A stretch of DNA of 64,000 nucleotides from Curvibacter sp. GWA2_63_95. Lineage in GTDB: Bacteria; Pseudomonadota; Gammaproteobacteria; Burkholderiales; Burkholderiaceae_C. The DNA lies in contig MGPB01000008.1 in the NCBI GenBank assembly GCA_001795455.1, positions 186,001 to 250,000 on the forward strand, written 5' to 3'. The stretch's first letter is position 1. Each line of letters starts with the position of its first letter. The position numbers and the translations under genes are program-made. Of this stretch, positions 50,412 to 60,132 are shown piece by piece. The notes beneath the pieces were generated by a model. The model saw only the letters and a list, made by a program, of their open reading frames with translations, was not told the origin of the DNA and made no database searches.

Positions 50412-51023
50412 ATGATGGTGCTGTATTCAGGAACAACCTGCCCCTTTTCTCACCGTTGCCGTTTCGTGTTGTTTGAGAAAGGCATGGACTTCGAAATTCG
50501 CGATGTGGACTTGTACAACAAGCCCGAAGACATCAGTGTGATGAACCCCTATGGTCAAGTGCCCATTCTGGTCGAGCGCGACCTGATCCTGTACGAGTCG
50601 AACATCATCAATGAGTACATCGATGAGCGTTTCCCGCATCCTCAATTGATGCCCGGTGACCCCGTGGACCGCGCCCGTGTGCGCCTGTTTTTGCTGAACT
50701 TCGAAAAAGAACTGTTCGTGCACGTGTCTACCCTGGAAGCCCGTGCCTCCAAGGGCAATGAGAAGGCACTGGACAAGGCCCGTGCCCATATCCGCGACCG
50801 CCTGACCCAGTTGGCCCCCGTGTTCCTCAAGAACAAGTACATGTTGGGTGAAAACTTCTCCATGCTGGACGTGGCTATCGCTCCGCTGCTCTGGCGCTTG
50901 GACTACTACGGCATTGACCTCAGCAAGAATGCTGCACCGCTGCTCAAGTATGCCGAGCGCATCTTCTCGCGTCCCGCCTACATTGAGGCGCTGACGCCAT
51001 CCGAAAAGGTCATGCGCAAGTAA
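50412..51023 (+). CDS. sspA: Stringent starvation protein A
   Basis: GST-fold RNA polymerase-associated protein linked to stress and virulence gene control. The 203-aa product has the thioredoxin-like N-domain (MMVLYSGTTCPFSHRCRFVLFEKGMDFEI) and a conserved cis-proline in YGQVPILVERDL. The E/N-rich NIINEYIDERFPHPQLMP segment and a helical C-domain follow. The ribosome site is TTAGGAG. sspB follows after 16 bp, as in E. coli. Confidence 0.96.
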   Translation: MMVLYSGTTCPFSHRCRFVLFEKGMDFEIRDVDLYNKPEDISVMNPYGQVPILVERDLILYESNIINEYIDERFPHPQLMPGDPVDRARVRLFLLNFEKELFVHVSTLEARASKGNEKALDKARAHIRDRLTQLAPVFLKNKYMLGENFSMLDVAIAPLLWRLDYYGIDLSKNAAPLLKYAERIFSRPAYIEALTPSEKVMRK

Positions 51024-51039
51024 GCCGCGCGGTACAGCC

Positions 51040-51507
51040 ATGATGGATGCCGACAACGCCCAGTCCACACGCCCGTACCTCATTCGTGCCTTGTACGAGT
51101 GGTGTACGGACAATGGCTTCACGCCCTTTATTGCCGTGCAGGTCGACGATTCGGTGCGGGTCCCGCACGAATACGTCAAAGATGGTGAGATCGTGTTGAA
51201 CGTCAGCTTCGACGCGACCAGTGCACTGCAATTGGGCAATGAATTCATCGAGTTCAAGGGCCGCTTTGGTGGCGTGGCGCGGGACATCATGGTGCCGGTG
51301 CACCGCGTCCTCGCCATTTATGCGCGCGAGAACGGGCAGGGCATGGCTTTTCCCGTGACTGCGGCCCCCGATACCGCGGCGCCCCAGCCCCCGTTGCCGG
51401 AACCCAAGCCTGCGGTGTTGGCGCCTGTGCGCAACTCTGAAGATGCCGGCCCAGACACCCCACGCCCTTCGGGCGGTGGACGGCCAGCACTGACGCGAGT
51501 GAAATAG
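51040..51507 (+). CDS. sspB: ClpXP protease specificity-enhancing factor SspB
   Basis: Adaptor that delivers ssrA-tagged proteins to ClpXP. The 155-aa product has the substrate-binding domain (TRPYLIRALYEWCTDNGFTPFIAVQVDD, VLNVSFDATSALQLGNEFIEFKGRFGG) and a disordered Pro/Ala linker. It ends with the ClpX-binding XB motif GGRPALTRVK, close to RPALRVVK of E. coli. Confidence 0.96.
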   Translation: MMDADNAQSTRPYLIRALYEWCTDNGFTPFIAVQVDDSVRVPHEYVKDGEIVLNVSFDATSALQLGNEFIEFKGRFGGVARDIMVPVHRVLAIYARENGQGMAFPVTAAPDTAAPQPPLPEPKPAVLAPVRNSEDAGPDTPRPSGGGRPALTRVK

Positions 51508-51557
51508 ACGGCTTTCTGCCCAATCGGGCTTCATGCTTGGTGTAGAATTCGGCCCGT

Positions 51558-51633
51558 GCCGCTTTAGCTCAGTTGGTAGAGCAACCGCCTTGTAAGCGGT
51601 AGGTCGTCAGTTCGAATCCGACAAGCGGCACCA
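51558..51633 (+). tRNA. tRNA-Thr (anticodon TGT)
   Basis: A full 76-nt cloverleaf. The acceptor GCCGCTT pairs with AAGCGGC, the D-arm is TTAGCTCAGTTGGTAGAGC, and the anticodon stem ACCGC/GCGGT encloses a loop with TGT. The T-arm is GTCAGTTCGAATCCGAC, and CCA is encoded. A TAGAAT -10-like hexamer lies at 51543-51548. Confidence 0.97.
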
Positions 51634-51653
51634 TCCCCCACTCCCGCCACAGC

Positions 51654-51980
51654 TTAGTTCCTGCTTGGCGGCGACACTTGGACCTTTAAACGAATTGAGT
51701 TAACCTCCCAGCCTTTGGAGCGCAAGTGCGCTTGCATGGCGGGAAGCAGTTGGCGCAGTTTTGCCGCAACCGCATTGTTGTCCAGTAGCAGGCACCATTC
51801 GCTTCCGTCAATAGGTCCCGCCTGGATCGCCATCCGCAAGGTGCGCGGAATCACAGATTCCAGGCTTTTGAGCCGAGCAGAAGATTCTGTTGCCAGGTCA
51901 CTGAGTCGCGCCAAAGCTGGCGATTCCCGGCTGGCTTGCAAGGCAGAAACGGCACGGTGATTGCGGATCAGGGGTTGCAT
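51654..51980 (-). CDS. DUF721 / DciA-like protein
   Basis: A 108-aa small basic protein of the DUF721 type. The core LDNNAVAAKLRQLLPAMQAHLRSKGWEVNSIRLKVQ matches the KH-like DciA domain, with a helical N-terminal half. DciA is the ancestral loader of the replicative helicase DnaB. Its place next to an M23 peptidase and secA is as in other proteobacteria. It is divergent from the M23 gene with a 17-bp gap. Confidence 0.8.
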   Translation of the reverse strand: MQPLIRNHRAVSALQASRESPALARLSDLATESSARLKSLESVIPRTLRMAIQAGPIDGSEWCLLLDNNAVAAKLRQLLPAMQAHLRSKGWEVNSIRLKVQVSPPSRN

Positions 51981-51997
51981 GAAGAGGGTGTTGGAAT

Positions 51998-52954
51998 ATG
52001 CAAGTGATTATCACGGATGCCTGGATGGCCAAGAGCCGGGCTTTCCATTTGAGCGGAGCCAAACTTCTGCTGTCGCTGCTGGCGCTGTCCATGGCGTTGA
52101 TGCTGGTGTCAGCGGGCCTCTACCACTGGGTGTTTCTCAAAGGTGCACGTGAAGGGTGGCCCATTATTGGCTCCTTGGTGCGCCTGGTGGTCAAAGATGA
52201 ATTTGCCCAGCGTGACCGTTACCTGCGCGAAAACATCGAAGTGTTGGCCAAGAAGCTGGGCGAGATGCAAGCCAAATTGCTGCAGCTGGAGTCGCTGGGC
52301 GAGCGGGTGTCTGGCCTGGCGGGCATCAACCCTGCCGATATCAAGGTCAAGCCGGGCCAGGGAGGGCTTTTGGTCGAAGGTAGACCGCTCACCTTGCAGG
52401 AACTCGATGCGGGCTTGGATGCGCTGGATGTGTTGGTCGGCCAGCGGGCTGATGCCATGACTGTCATGGAGTCGCGTCTGTTCGAGCAAAAAATCAAGAA
52501 AATGATGGTGCCGACGCAAACCCCGGTGCAGGATGCTAACCTGGGCTCGGTGTTTGGCTGGCGCATTGATCCCATTACCGGTCGGTCCGCCCTGCATACG
52601 GGCCTGGATTTTCCGGCAGAAACCGGAAAACCGATTTATTCGGCTGCTGGTGGCATGGTGGTCACCCAAGAGTTCCATTTTCAATACGGCAACATGATTG
52701 AAGTGGACCATGGCAACAACCTGATCACCCGCTATGCACATGCCTCCAAAGTGCTGGTGAAAAAGGGCGATTTGATCAAGCGCGGCCAGAAGATTGCCGA
52801 AGTCGGAACCTCTGGGCGCTCCACCGGGCCCCACCTGCACTTTGAGGTGCTGGTGCAGGGTGTGCCCCAGGATCCCCAGAAGTTTCTGAATGCCGGTCGC
52901 AATCTTCCTGTTGCCCAAGTGACGCAATCCAAAGCGGCCGATACGCAACGCTAA
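51998..52954 (+). CDS. M23 family metallopeptidase (peptidoglycan endopeptidase-like)
   Basis: A 318-aa envelope protein with one N-terminal membrane helix (LLLSLLALSMALMLVSAGLYHWVF), a periplasmic coiled coil (YLRENIEVLAKKLGEMQAKLLQLESLGERV) and a LytM/M23 domain. Zn ligands are visible in SALHTGLDFPAETGKPIYSAAGG and GRSTGPHLHFEVLVQG, so it looks catalytically competent. It likely cleaves peptide cross-links or activates amidases. It commonly precedes secA in betaproteobacteria. Confidence 0.93.
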   Translation: MQVIITDAWMAKSRAFHLSGAKLLLSLLALSMALMLVSAGLYHWVFLKGAREGWPIIGSLVRLVVKDEFAQRDRYLRENIEVLAKKLGEMQAKLLQLESLGERVSGLAGINPADIKVKPGQGGLLVEGRPLTLQELDAGLDALDVLVGQRADAMTVMESRLFEQKIKKMMVPTQTPVQDANLGSVFGWRIDPITGRSALHTGLDFPAETGKPIYSAAGGMVVTQEFHFQYGNMIEVDHGNNLITRYAHASKVLVKKGDLIKRGQKIAEVGTSGRSTGPHLHFEVLVQGVPQDPQKFLNAGRNLPVAQVTQSKAADTQR

Positions 52955-53091
52955 AATGGGCGGTTTGGTATTTGTGGTGGGGCTGACGCGTATGCGCTTG
53001 TCTTCCATCTGAATGCCCCCATTTCACCCAGACGAGAAAAAGGACTGCGCTGATCTGTTACCCATGGTGGGGGCAGGCCAGTCTTGCATGC

Positions 53092-55845
53092 ATGGCCATC
53101 AATATCCTTACCAAAATCTTTGGCAGTCGCAATGACCGCTTGCTCAAGCAATATCGCTCCGTCGTGGCGCGGATCAATGCGCTGGAGCCGCAGTTCGAGC
53201 AGTTGACGGACGACGGTCTGCGCGCCAAGACTCAGGAGTTCAAGGATCGCATTGCCAAGGGTGAGGCGCTGGACGCCATCCTGCCGGAAGCGTTTGCCGT
53301 GGTGCGCGAAGGCTCCAAGCGTGTCATGAAAATGCGCCATTTTGATGTGCAGTTGCTGGGTGGCATGTCTTTGCACAACGGCAAGATTTCGGAAATGCGC
53401 ACGGGAGAGGGTAAGACCTTGACTGCGACGCTGCCGGTGTACCTGAATGCCCTGAGTGGCAAGGGCGTGCACGTGGTCACCGTGAACGATTACTTGGCCA
53501 GCCGTGATGCCAAGTGGATGGGGCGCCTGTACAACTTTCTGGGCCTGACCGTCGGCATCAACCTGCCGCAGGCTCCGCGGGAAGACAAGCAGGCGGCTTA
53601 CCGTGCCGACATCACCTACGGCACCAACAACGAATACGGCTTTGACTACCTGCGCGACAACATGGTCTATGAGGTGGCGGACCGCGTGCAACGTGGCCTG
53701 AACTACGCCATCGTCGACGAGGTCGATTCCATCCTGATTGACGAGGCGCGCACGCCGCTCATCATCAGCGGCCAGGCGGAAGACCACACCGACCTGTACA
53801 TTGCCATCAACAAGGCTATTCCCAAGCTGGTGAAGCAAGAGGGCGAAGCCGACCCGCGCACGGGTGAGGGTGTGACCAAGCCGGGCGACTTCACGCTGGA
53901 CGAAAAAAGCCACCAGGTCTTCCTGACCGAACAGGGCCACGAATCGGCCGAACAGATTTTTGCCGAACTGGGCCTGATTCCCGCAGGTTCGTCCCTGTAC
54001 GACCCGGCCAACATCACGCTGATGCACCACCTGTATGCCGCGTTGCGGGCCAACCACCTGTACCACCGCGATCAACACTATGTGGTGCAGCAGGGCGAAA
54101 TCGTCATCGTCGACGAGTTCACAGGGCGCTTGATGACCGGCCGCCGCTGGAGCGATGGCCTGCACCAGGCCGTGGAAGCCAAAGAAGGTGTGCAGATCCA
54201 GGCGGAAAACCAGACCCTGGCCTCCATCACATTCCAGAACTACTTCCGCTTGTACGGCAAGCTGGCCGGCATGACCGGTACGGCAGATACCGAAGCCTAT
54301 GAGTTTCAGGAAATCTACGGGCTGGAAACGGTGGTGATTCCGCCCAATCGCAAGAGCCTGCGCGACGACCAGTTGGACCGTGTGTACAAAACCACGCGTG
54401 AAAAGTACGAAGCCGCTATCAAGGACATTCGTGAATGTTACGAGCGCGGCCAGCCCGTGCTGGTGGGCACCACGTCGATTGAAAATTCCGAAATCATTGC
54501 CCAACTGCTGGAGAAGGAAAAGCTCCCGCACCAGGTGCTGAACGCCAAGCAGCATGCGCGCGAAGCGGACATCGTCGCCCAAGCGGGGCGTGCCAAGATG
54601 ATCACCATTGCCACCAATATGGCCGGTCGTGGTACCGACATTGTGCTGGGTGGCAACATCGAGAAAGCCTTGCAAGAGGTCGAATCTGATGCGTCATTGG
54701 ATGCCGCCGCCAAGGAAGAAAAGACCAAGGCTGTGCGTGCACAGTGGACGCAGGACCACGAGGCTATCAAAGCCCTGGGCGGTTTGCGCATCATTGCCAC
54801 AGAGCGCCACGAGTCCCGTCGTATCGACAACCAGCTACGAGGCCGCTCGGGCCGCCAAGGCGACCCTGGCTCTTCGCGTTTTTACCTGAGCCTGGACGAT
54901 TCCCTGATGCGGATTTTCGCCGGCGATCGTGTGAAGTCCATCATGGACCGCCTGAAGATGCCCGATGGTGAAGCTATCGAAGCCGGTATCGTCACGCGCA
55001 GCATCGAAAGTGCCCAGCGCAAAGTGGAAGCGCGCAACTTTGACATGCGCAAGCAGTTGTTGGAGTACGACGACGTGTCCAACGACCAGCGCAAGGTGAT
55101 TTACCAGCAGCGCAATGCGATTTTGGATGCGCAGGACTTGGGTGCCCAGATTACTTCGCTGCGCGAAGGCGCCTTTGAGGACTTGGTGCGCCAATACGTG
55201 CCTGCAGAGTCGGTAGAAGAGCAGTGGGACGTGCCCACGCTGCAGAAAGCTCTGACTGACGATTGGCAGATCAGCCTTAACCTGCAAAAGCAGGTGTCTG
55301 ACGCTAGTTCCATTACGGACGAAGAAGTTGTGTCCACCGTGGTCACTGCCGCCAACGCGGCCTTTCAGGCCAAGGTGGACTTGGTGGGGGCCGAAAACTT
55401 CACCCAGTTTGAGCGCATGGTGCTGCTGCAAAGCATTGACAGCCACTGGCGCGATCACCTGAGTGCTTTGGACTATCTGCGCCAGGGCATCCACTTGCGT
55501 GGCTACGCCCAGAAGCAGCCCAAGCAAGAGTACAAGCGCGAAGCCTTTGAGCTGTTTGGCCAGTTGCTGGATTCGGTGAAGAACGACGTCACCAAGGTGT
55601 TGATGACGGTCAAGATCCAGTCTAACGAGCAACTGGAGCAAGCGGCAGACGCCATGGAAGTCCGCGGCGAGAGCATTGCCAACGTGACTTACAGCGCCCC
55701 CACTGAAACGGGTGAAGTGCAAACCACAGTGGATGACTCCACCGTGAAACCCAGTGCCAGTGACGTAGCGCGTGTGGGGCGCAATGAGCCCTGCCCGTGT
55801 GGCAGTGGCAAGAAATACAAACACTGCCACGGCCAATTGACCTGA
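53092..55845 (+). CDS. secA: Preprotein translocase ATPase SecA
   Basis: Motor ATPase that drives proteins through SecYEG. The 917-aa product has Walker [21 protein letters not shown] (about residues 102-121), the DEAD-like [20 protein letters not shown], the [11 protein letters not shown] motif and the second nucleotide domain [16 protein letters not shown] with [25 protein letters not shown]. The C-terminal zinc motif [14 protein letters not shown] binds SecB. The upstream 137 bp hold no SecM-like ORF that I can support. Confidence 0.99.
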   Translation: MAINILTKIFGSRNDRLLKQYRSVVARINALEPQFEQLTDDGLRAKTQEFKDRIAKGEALDAILPEAFAVVREGSKRVMKMRHFDVQLLGGMSLHNGKISEMRTGEGKTLTATLPVYLNALSGKGVHVVTVNDYLASRDAKWMGRLYNFLGLTVGINLPQAPREDKQAAYRADITYGTNNEYGFDYLRDNMVYEVADRVQRGLNYAIVDEVDSILIDEARTPLIISGQAEDHTDLYIAINKAIPKLVKQEGEADPRTGEGVTKPGDFTLDEKSHQVFLTEQGHESAEQIFAELGLIPAGSSLYDPANITLMHHLYAALRANHLYHRDQHYVVQQGEIVIVDEFTGRLMTGRRWSDGLHQAVEAKEGVQIQAENQTLASITFQNYFRLYGKLAGMTGTADTEAYEFQEIYGLETVVIPPNRKSLRDDQLDRVYKTTREKYEAAIKDIRECYERGQPVLVGTTSIENSEIIAQLLEKEKLPHQVLNAKQHAREADIVAQAGRAKMITIATNMAGRGTDIVLGGNIEKALQEVESDASLDAAAKEEKTKAVRAQWTQDHEAIKALGGLRIIATERHESRRIDNQLRGRSGRQGDPGSSRFYLSLDDSLMRIFAGDRVKSIMDRLKMPDGEAIEAGIVTRSIESAQRKVEARNFDMRKQLLEYDDVSNDQRKVIYQQRNAILDAQDLGAQITSLREGAFEDLVRQYVPAESVEEQWDVPTLQKALTDDWQISLNLQKQVSDASSITDEEVVSTVVTAANAAFQAKVDLVGAENFTQFERMVLLQSIDSHWRDHLSALDYLRQGIHLRGYAQKQPKQEYKREAFELFGQLLDSVKNDVTKVLMTVKIQSNEQLEQAADAMEVRGESIANVTYSAPTETGEVQTTVDDSTVKPSASDVARVGRNEPCPCGSGKKYKHCHGQLT

Positions 55846-55855
55846 GAGTAATTCC

Positions 55856-57085
55856 ATGCCTGTGAACCTTCCCCTGCCCGATGTGGCGAGCCTGTTTCCC
55901 ATCGCTGGTGTCCGCATTGGCGTGACCGAGGCGGGTGTACGCAAGGTGGGTCGCAAAGACCTGACCGTGGTCTTGCTGGACGCAGGAGCCAGCGTGTCGG
56001 GCGTCTTCACCTCCAACCGCTTTTGTGCAGCCCCGGTGCAGTTGTGTCGCGAGCATCTGGCCTCTGGCCGGTCCATGCGTGCACTGCTGATCAACACCGG
56101 CAACGCCAATGCGGGCACGGGCGCGGACGGCTTGGCCCGTGCTCAGAGCACCTGCGTGGCCTTGGCCAGCAAGCTGGGGATTGATGCGCAGCAGGTGTTG
56201 CCGTTCTCCACCGGCGTGATCATGGAGCCGCTGCCGATCGACCGCATCGAAGCCGGGCTGGATGCTGCCATTGCGGATGCACGGCCGGACCACTGGCTGA
56301 AGGCGGCTGAAGGCATCATGACCACTGATACGCAGCCCAAGGCTTACGGCGCGCAGGTCACCATTGGCGGCAAGCAGATCAGCATCAGCGGTATCAGCAA
56401 GGGTGCGGGCATGATCCGCCCCAACATGGCCACCATGCTGGGCTTTATCGCCACCGACGCCTGCGTGAACCAAGCCGTGATGCGCGAACTTTCCTTGGCG
56501 CTGGCCGAAGGTTCGTTTAATCGCGTGACGGTGGACGGAGATACCTCGACCAATGACTCTCTGGTGGTGATTGCCAGCAACAAGGCGGGCAACCCCGAAA
56601 TTACGTCACTGCAGTCTGCCGATGGCCAGGCGCTCAAGTCCGCCATGCTGGGGGTAGCACGCCAGTTGGCGCAGGCCATCGTACGCGACGGCGAGGGCGC
56701 CACCAAGTTCATCACTGTGCAGGTCGATGGTGGCCGCACGGCCGAAGAGTGCCGCAAGGTGGCCTACGCCATCGCACATTCGCCCCTGGTCAAGACCGCG
56801 TTTTATGCCAGCGACCCCAATCTGGGCCGCATTCTGGCAGCTGTCGGCTATGCCGGCATTGACGATTTGGACCAGACGGGTATCGAGTTGCATCTGGACG
56901 ATGTGCATGTGGCAACGTGTGGGGGACGCAATCCCAGCTACCGCGAAGAAGACGGCCAGCGTGTGATGAAGCAAAGCGAAATCACCGTGCGGGTGGGGTT
57001 GGGCCGAGGCCCAGCCACCGAAACCGTGTGGACCTGCGATTTCAGCCACGACTACGTGACCATCAACGCCGACTACCGCTCTTGA
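55856..57085 (+). CDS. argJ: Bifunctional ornithine acetyltransferase / N-acetylglutamate synthase
   Basis: Recycles the acetyl group in arginine synthesis and may also start the pathway. The 409-aa precursor self-cleaves before the nucleophile threonine in [15 protein letters not shown] (about residue 190). Other motifs are [41 protein letters not shown] and the C-terminal [14 protein letters not shown]. It lies between secA and an ATPase gene. Confidence 0.97.
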   Translation: MPVNLPLPDVASLFPIAGVRIGVTEAGVRKVGRKDLTVVLLDAGASVSGVFTSNRFCAAPVQLCREHLASGRSMRALLINTGNANAGTGADGLARAQSTCVALASKLGIDAQQVLPFSTGVIMEPLPIDRIEAGLDAAIADARPDHWLKAAEGIMTTDTQPKAYGAQVTIGGKQISISGISKGAGMIRPNMATMLGFIATDACVNQAVMRELSLALAEGSFNRVTVDGDTSTNDSLVVIASNKAGNPEITSLQSADGQALKSAMLGVARQLAQAIVRDGEGATKFITVQVDGGRTAEECRKVAYAIAHSPLVKTAFYASDPNLGRILAAVGYAGIDDLDQTGIELHLDDVHVATCGGRNPSYREEDGQRVMKQSEITVRVGLGRGPATETVWTCDFSHDYVTINADYRS

Positions 57086-57095
57086 GCGACGCGCC

Positions 57096-57980
57096 ATGAC
57101 CGACACCCTGTCCAAAGAGTTGGCCAGTTTTCTGGCACGTGCAGAATTGTTCATGGCCCGGGTGGAAGCCTCCTTGCCGCACGGTGTGGAGCAGCCGGAC
57201 TGGGATGCATCCATTGCCTTTCGCTACCGCCGTCGCCGCTCCGGTCAAGGTGTGATCACCCCTGTGCAGCATGTAGGCGCCATGTCCTTGGACGATCTCA
57301 AAGAGATTGACGACCAGAAAGAGAAAATCCAGCGCAACACCGCCCAGTTTGTACGCGGTGCCACGGCCAACAACGTGTTGCTGACGGGGGCACGGGGTAC
57401 CGGCAAGTCGTCCCTGATTCGCGCCTGCCTGCATACCTATGCGGCCCAGGGCTTGCGTTTGATCGAGGTGGACAAGGCTGACCTGGTTGACCTGACTGAC
57501 ATTGTGGAACTGGTAGCCCAGCGGCCTGAGAAGTTCATTGTGTTCTGCGACGACCTGAGCTTTGACGAAGGCGAGGCGGGTTACAAGGCACTCAAGTCGG
57601 TACTCGATGGCTCCGTGGCTGCAGCCACGCCCAACGTGCTGATCTATGCCACCAGTAACCGTCGCCACCTGTTGCCCGAATACATGTCGGAGAACCTGAC
57701 GTACAAACATACGGAAGACGGCGAAGTGCACCCGGGTGAGGGGGTGGAAGAGAAGATCTCGTTGTCCGAACGCTTTGGCTTGTGGGTGAGCTTCTATCCC
57801 TTTAGCCAGGACGAATACCTGGCCATCGTGGCCCAGTGGCTCAGCGCTTTGGGCATTGCCACCGAGTGCATTGGGGCTGCTCGTGCGCAAGCCTTGTTGT
57901 GGGCGCTGGAGCGCGGCTCACGCAGTGGCCGTGTGGCCTACCAGTTCGCCAAGGACTTTGCGGGGCGTGACCCCGTATGA
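57096..57980 (+). CDS. DUF815-type AAA+ ATPase
   Basis: A 294-aa ATPase with Walker A LLTGARGTGKSSLIRA (about residues 97-112), Walker B KFIVFCDDLSFDEGEAGYKALKSVLDG and the sensor segment VLIYATSNRRHLLPEYMSEN. These match DUF815 (PF05673), a helicase-loader-like family of unknown role. It is often linked to argJ and mutT in betaproteobacteria and overlaps mutT by 4 bp. Confidence 0.92.
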   Translation: MTDTLSKELASFLARAELFMARVEASLPHGVEQPDWDASIAFRYRRRRSGQGVITPVQHVGAMSLDDLKEIDDQKEKIQRNTAQFVRGATANNVLLTGARGTGKSSLIRACLHTYAAQGLRLIEVDKADLVDLTDIVELVAQRPEKFIVFCDDLSFDEGEAGYKALKSVLDGSVAAATPNVLIYATSNRRHLLPEYMSENLTYKHTEDGEVHPGEGVEEKISLSERFGLWVSFYPFSQDEYLAIVAQWLSALGIATECIGAARAQALLWALERGSRSGRVAYQFAKDFAGRDPV

Positions 57981-58465
57981 GCGGGCCTCTGATTGCTGAC
58001 CCAGGTGCCGCACGTGATGGAGGTCCCGACCGTCAGGTTGTGGAGGTGGCCGTGGGCGTCTTGGTCCGTGGTGACGGTGCTTTTTTGCTGACATCTCGTC
58101 CTGCTGGCAAGGCGTATGCGGGGTATTGGGAGTTTCCTGGCGGCAAGTTGGAGGCCGGAGAGACGGTGGAGCAGGCCCTGCGCCGTGAGCTGCACGAAGA
58201 AATCGGGATCACCATCGGCGCTGCAACGCCCTGGAAAGTGGAACTGGTCGACTATCCGCATGCCTTGGTGCGACTGCACTTCTGCAAGGTGTCTGCCTGG
58301 TCAGGTGAATTGCAGATGCGGGAGGCGCAGACCTATTCCTGGGAGCAGTTGCCCGTGCAAGTGCAACCGGTATTGCCAGGCACTGTGCCAGTGCTGGACT
58401 GGTTTGCCACCGAGCGTGCGCACCAGGGTGCTACACATTTCATAGCTGCTGGCGCAGGCTCCTAG
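57977..58465 (+). CDS. mutT: NUDIX hydrolase, MutT-type 8-oxo-dGTP diphosphatase
   Basis: Removes 8-oxo-dGTP from the nucleotide pool. The 162-aa product has the Nudix box GGKLEAGETVEQALRRELHEEIGITI and the MutT-like ending with the ELVDYPHALVRLHFCKVSAW and QTYSWEQLPVQVQPVLPGTVPVLDWF segments. It is longer than E. coli MutT (129 aa). The last residues, THFIAAGAGS, and the stop codon are encoded by a family A repeat. Confidence 0.93.
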   Translation: MSGPLIADPGAARDGGPDRQVVEVAVGVLVRGDGAFLLTSRPAGKAYAGYWEFPGGKLEAGETVEQALRRELHEEIGITIGAATPWKVELVDYPHALVRLHFCKVSAWSGELQMREAQTYSWEQLPVQVQPVLPGTVPVLDWFATERAHQGATHFIAAGAGS

Positions 58466-58495
58466 AGGGCTAGAGGCCTATTTGGCCTTTATTTC
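58437..58495 (+). repeat. Family A dispersed repeat, copy 9, overlapping the mutT end
   Basis: ATTTCATAGCTGCTGGCGCA then GGCTCCTAGAGGGCTAGAGG and CCTATTTGGCC is a forward family A copy lacking the TTGCTAT end. It supplies the final nine or so codons and the TAG stop of mutT and lies in the mutT-yacG convergent junction. Confidence 0.75.
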
Positions 58496-58519
58496 AGGTG
58501 CTGGGCTGACACCGCAGGG

Positions 58520-58723
58520 TTATTGCAGCTTGGCGTCGCCAAATACCTGGTCGTCAGGCGGGGCCTCGGTAGGCACGCGGAATGACTCACTGGCCCAGGC
58601 ACCCAGATCCAGATTTTTACAGCGCTCACTGCAAAACGGACGGTACACATTGCTGGGTGCGTAGACGCTGTCGCCGCCGCATTGCGGGCAGGTCACGATC
58701 TTTTGAGAAATGGGCTCAGCCAT
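58520..58723 (-). CDS. yacG: DNA gyrase inhibitor YacG
   Basis: A 67-aa zinc protein that binds GyrB and inhibits gyrase in E. coli. The four Zn cysteines are in [14 protein letters not shown] and [24 protein letters not shown]. It follows zapD by 18 bp at the end of the pilBCD-coaE-zapD-yacG run, the same order as in many proteobacteria. Confidence 0.95.
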   Translation of the reverse strand: MAEPISQKIVTCPQCGGDSVYAPSNVYRPFCSERCKNLDLGAWASESFRVPTEAPPDDQVFGDAKLQ

Positions 58724-58741
58724 ATAAAACTCCCCGCCGGC

Positions 58742-59497
58742 TCAGGAGCACAGGGTCAGCTCAAAAGCCCCGTCTTCGCCGCTGGCGTGCAGGCGGTCGT
58801 CGTCGGCGTGGCACATCAGGCGGATGGACACCATCAGGCGGTTGCCGCTGATTTCGGGGATCACTTGCTGTGCCGGGTCCAGGGCCAGCCGCAATAATTG
58901 AAAAGTTCTGCCCTGTGGCAGGTTTTGCTGGAATTGCCCACCTACAGCCACCACTTTTTGGGGCGCACCAGAGTCACGCAGCATCTTCAGCAGCAGGTGG
59001 ATGGATTCCGCCAAGGGGGCCAGTGTGGAGGCCCAGCGCTGCAGGTCTTGCTGGCGGGCTTCTACACTGCGATGCTGCCAGGCGTAGTAGGCCGGCAGGT
59101 CAAATTCGCAGGTGCCGCCGGGAATGCCCACACGGCTGCGGATGCTCATGAGCCAGTCGTTTTCCGTCAGCGCTTGGCCGGCTTTGCCGGTCAGCCCGTT
59201 CAGGGATGTGAAGCAGTGGTCCAACTGGGAAATGACCTTGTCGAGCACGGCTTCGGCAATGGCTGGGTTGCCGCGGTAGCCGTTGAGGATTTGTTTTTGC
59301 TTGTCCAAATCTTTGAGAACGTCCGATTTCAAATCAGCACGCGCGCCCACGTCCATGACTTCAAAAATGGTAGCCAACGCAAAGTGGTGATCCAGTGGTT
59401 CGGAACGGGCCATCAACTCTGCCAAACGCAGAAACAGATGTTCAAGTCGCAAATAGGTGCGAATGCGTTCGTTGAAGGGGTATTCGTAGAGGATCAC
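58742..59497 (-). CDS. zapD: Cell division protein ZapD
   Basis: Cross-links FtsZ filaments at the Z-ring. I choose the GTG at 59497, giving MILYEYPFNERIRTYLRLEHLF as in the family, with GGAAAA upstream; the track TTG at 59542 lies inside coaE and adds 15 foreign residues. The 251-aa product has GNPAIAEAVLDKVISQLDHC and the late domain with IPEISGNRLMVSIRLM. coaE ends 22 bp upstream. Confidence 0.94.
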   Translation of the reverse strand: MILYEYPFNERIRTYLRLEHLFLRLAELMARSEPLDHHFALATIFEVMDVGARADLKSDVLKDLDKQKQILNGYRGNPAIAEAVLDKVISQLDHCFTSLNGLTGKAGQALTENDWLMSIRSRVGIPGGTCEFDLPAYYAWQHRSVEARQQDLQRWASTLAPLAESIHLLLKMLRDSGAPQKVVAVGGQFQQNLPQGRTFQLLRLALDPAQQVIPEISGNRLMVSIRLMCHADDDRLHASGEDGAFELTLCS

Positions 59498-59519
59498 GCT
59501 GTATTTTCCGGTCGGCGAA

Positions 59520-60128
59520 TCATAGCCCGAACTGTCGCCCAATTTGCTGTACTTGCAGAGCTAGTTCGTCCAGTCCGATGTCATCATTGAACACGACGGC
59601 ATCGGCCGCCTGCAGGCGCTGAGCGCGGCTGGCTTGCGCGTCCATGATGTTTTGAACTTCGATGCGTGACAGGCCATTGCGTTGCATCACCCGCTGGATT
59701 TGGGTGTCGCTGCTGCAGTCCACTACCAGCACCCGGTGCAGGCGCTTGCGCCAATGCCCCGACTCGACCAGCAGGGGAATATCGAAGACCAGGCAACGTG
59801 CTCCTGCTGCCTCCGCCTGCGCGGCAACATGCTCCATGGCCAAGCCAACCAAAGGGTGGATGATGGCCTCAAGCCGCGCGCGTGCGGACGTGTCGGTGAA
59901 GGCCCGTTGGCGCATCTTGTCGCGGTCCAAGGCACCTTGGGCGGTCAACAAACCTGACCCAAAAGTTTCTTCTATCTGCGGGATGGCTGCGCCGCCCGGT
60001 GCGGTCGTGGCGCGCGCCAATACATCAGCATCTATCAGCGCTGCGCCCAGGGTCTCCAGTCGCGTGGCAACTGTGCTTTTTCCGCTGCCTATGCCACCGG
60101 TCAGGCCCAAGCGCAAGGCAGCCGCCAT
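59520..60128 (-). CDS. coaE: Dephospho-CoA kinase
   Basis: Last step of coenzyme A synthesis, phosphorylating the 3'-hydroxyl of dephospho-CoA. The 202-aa product has the P-loop LGLTGGIGSGKSTVATRLETLG, the substrate segment LIDADVLARATTAPGGAAIPQIEE and the LID/lever VLVVDCSSDTQIQRVMQRNGLSRIEVQNIMDAQASRAQRL. It follows pilD by 4 bp. Confidence 0.97.
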   Translation of the reverse strand: MAAALRLGLTGGIGSGKSTVATRLETLGAALIDADVLARATTAPGGAAIPQIEETFGSGLLTAQGALDRDKMRQRAFTDTSARARLEAIIHPLVGLAMEHVAAQAEAAGARCLVFDIPLLVESGHWRKRLHRVLVVDCSSDTQIQRVMQRNGLSRIEVQNIMDAQASRAQRLQAADAVVFNDDIGLDELALQVQQIGRQFGL

Positions 60129-60132
60129 GGGA

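Noticed and set aside
51558-51660. The tRNA-Thr gene as an integration site for a mobile element.
   Set aside because: No integrase, direct repeat of the tRNA 3' end or foreign-looking DNA follows; a core DciA-like gene lies next to it.
52955-53091. A SecM-like arrest peptide upstream of secA.
   Set aside because: The 137-bp gap has no ORF with a signal peptide or arrest motif.
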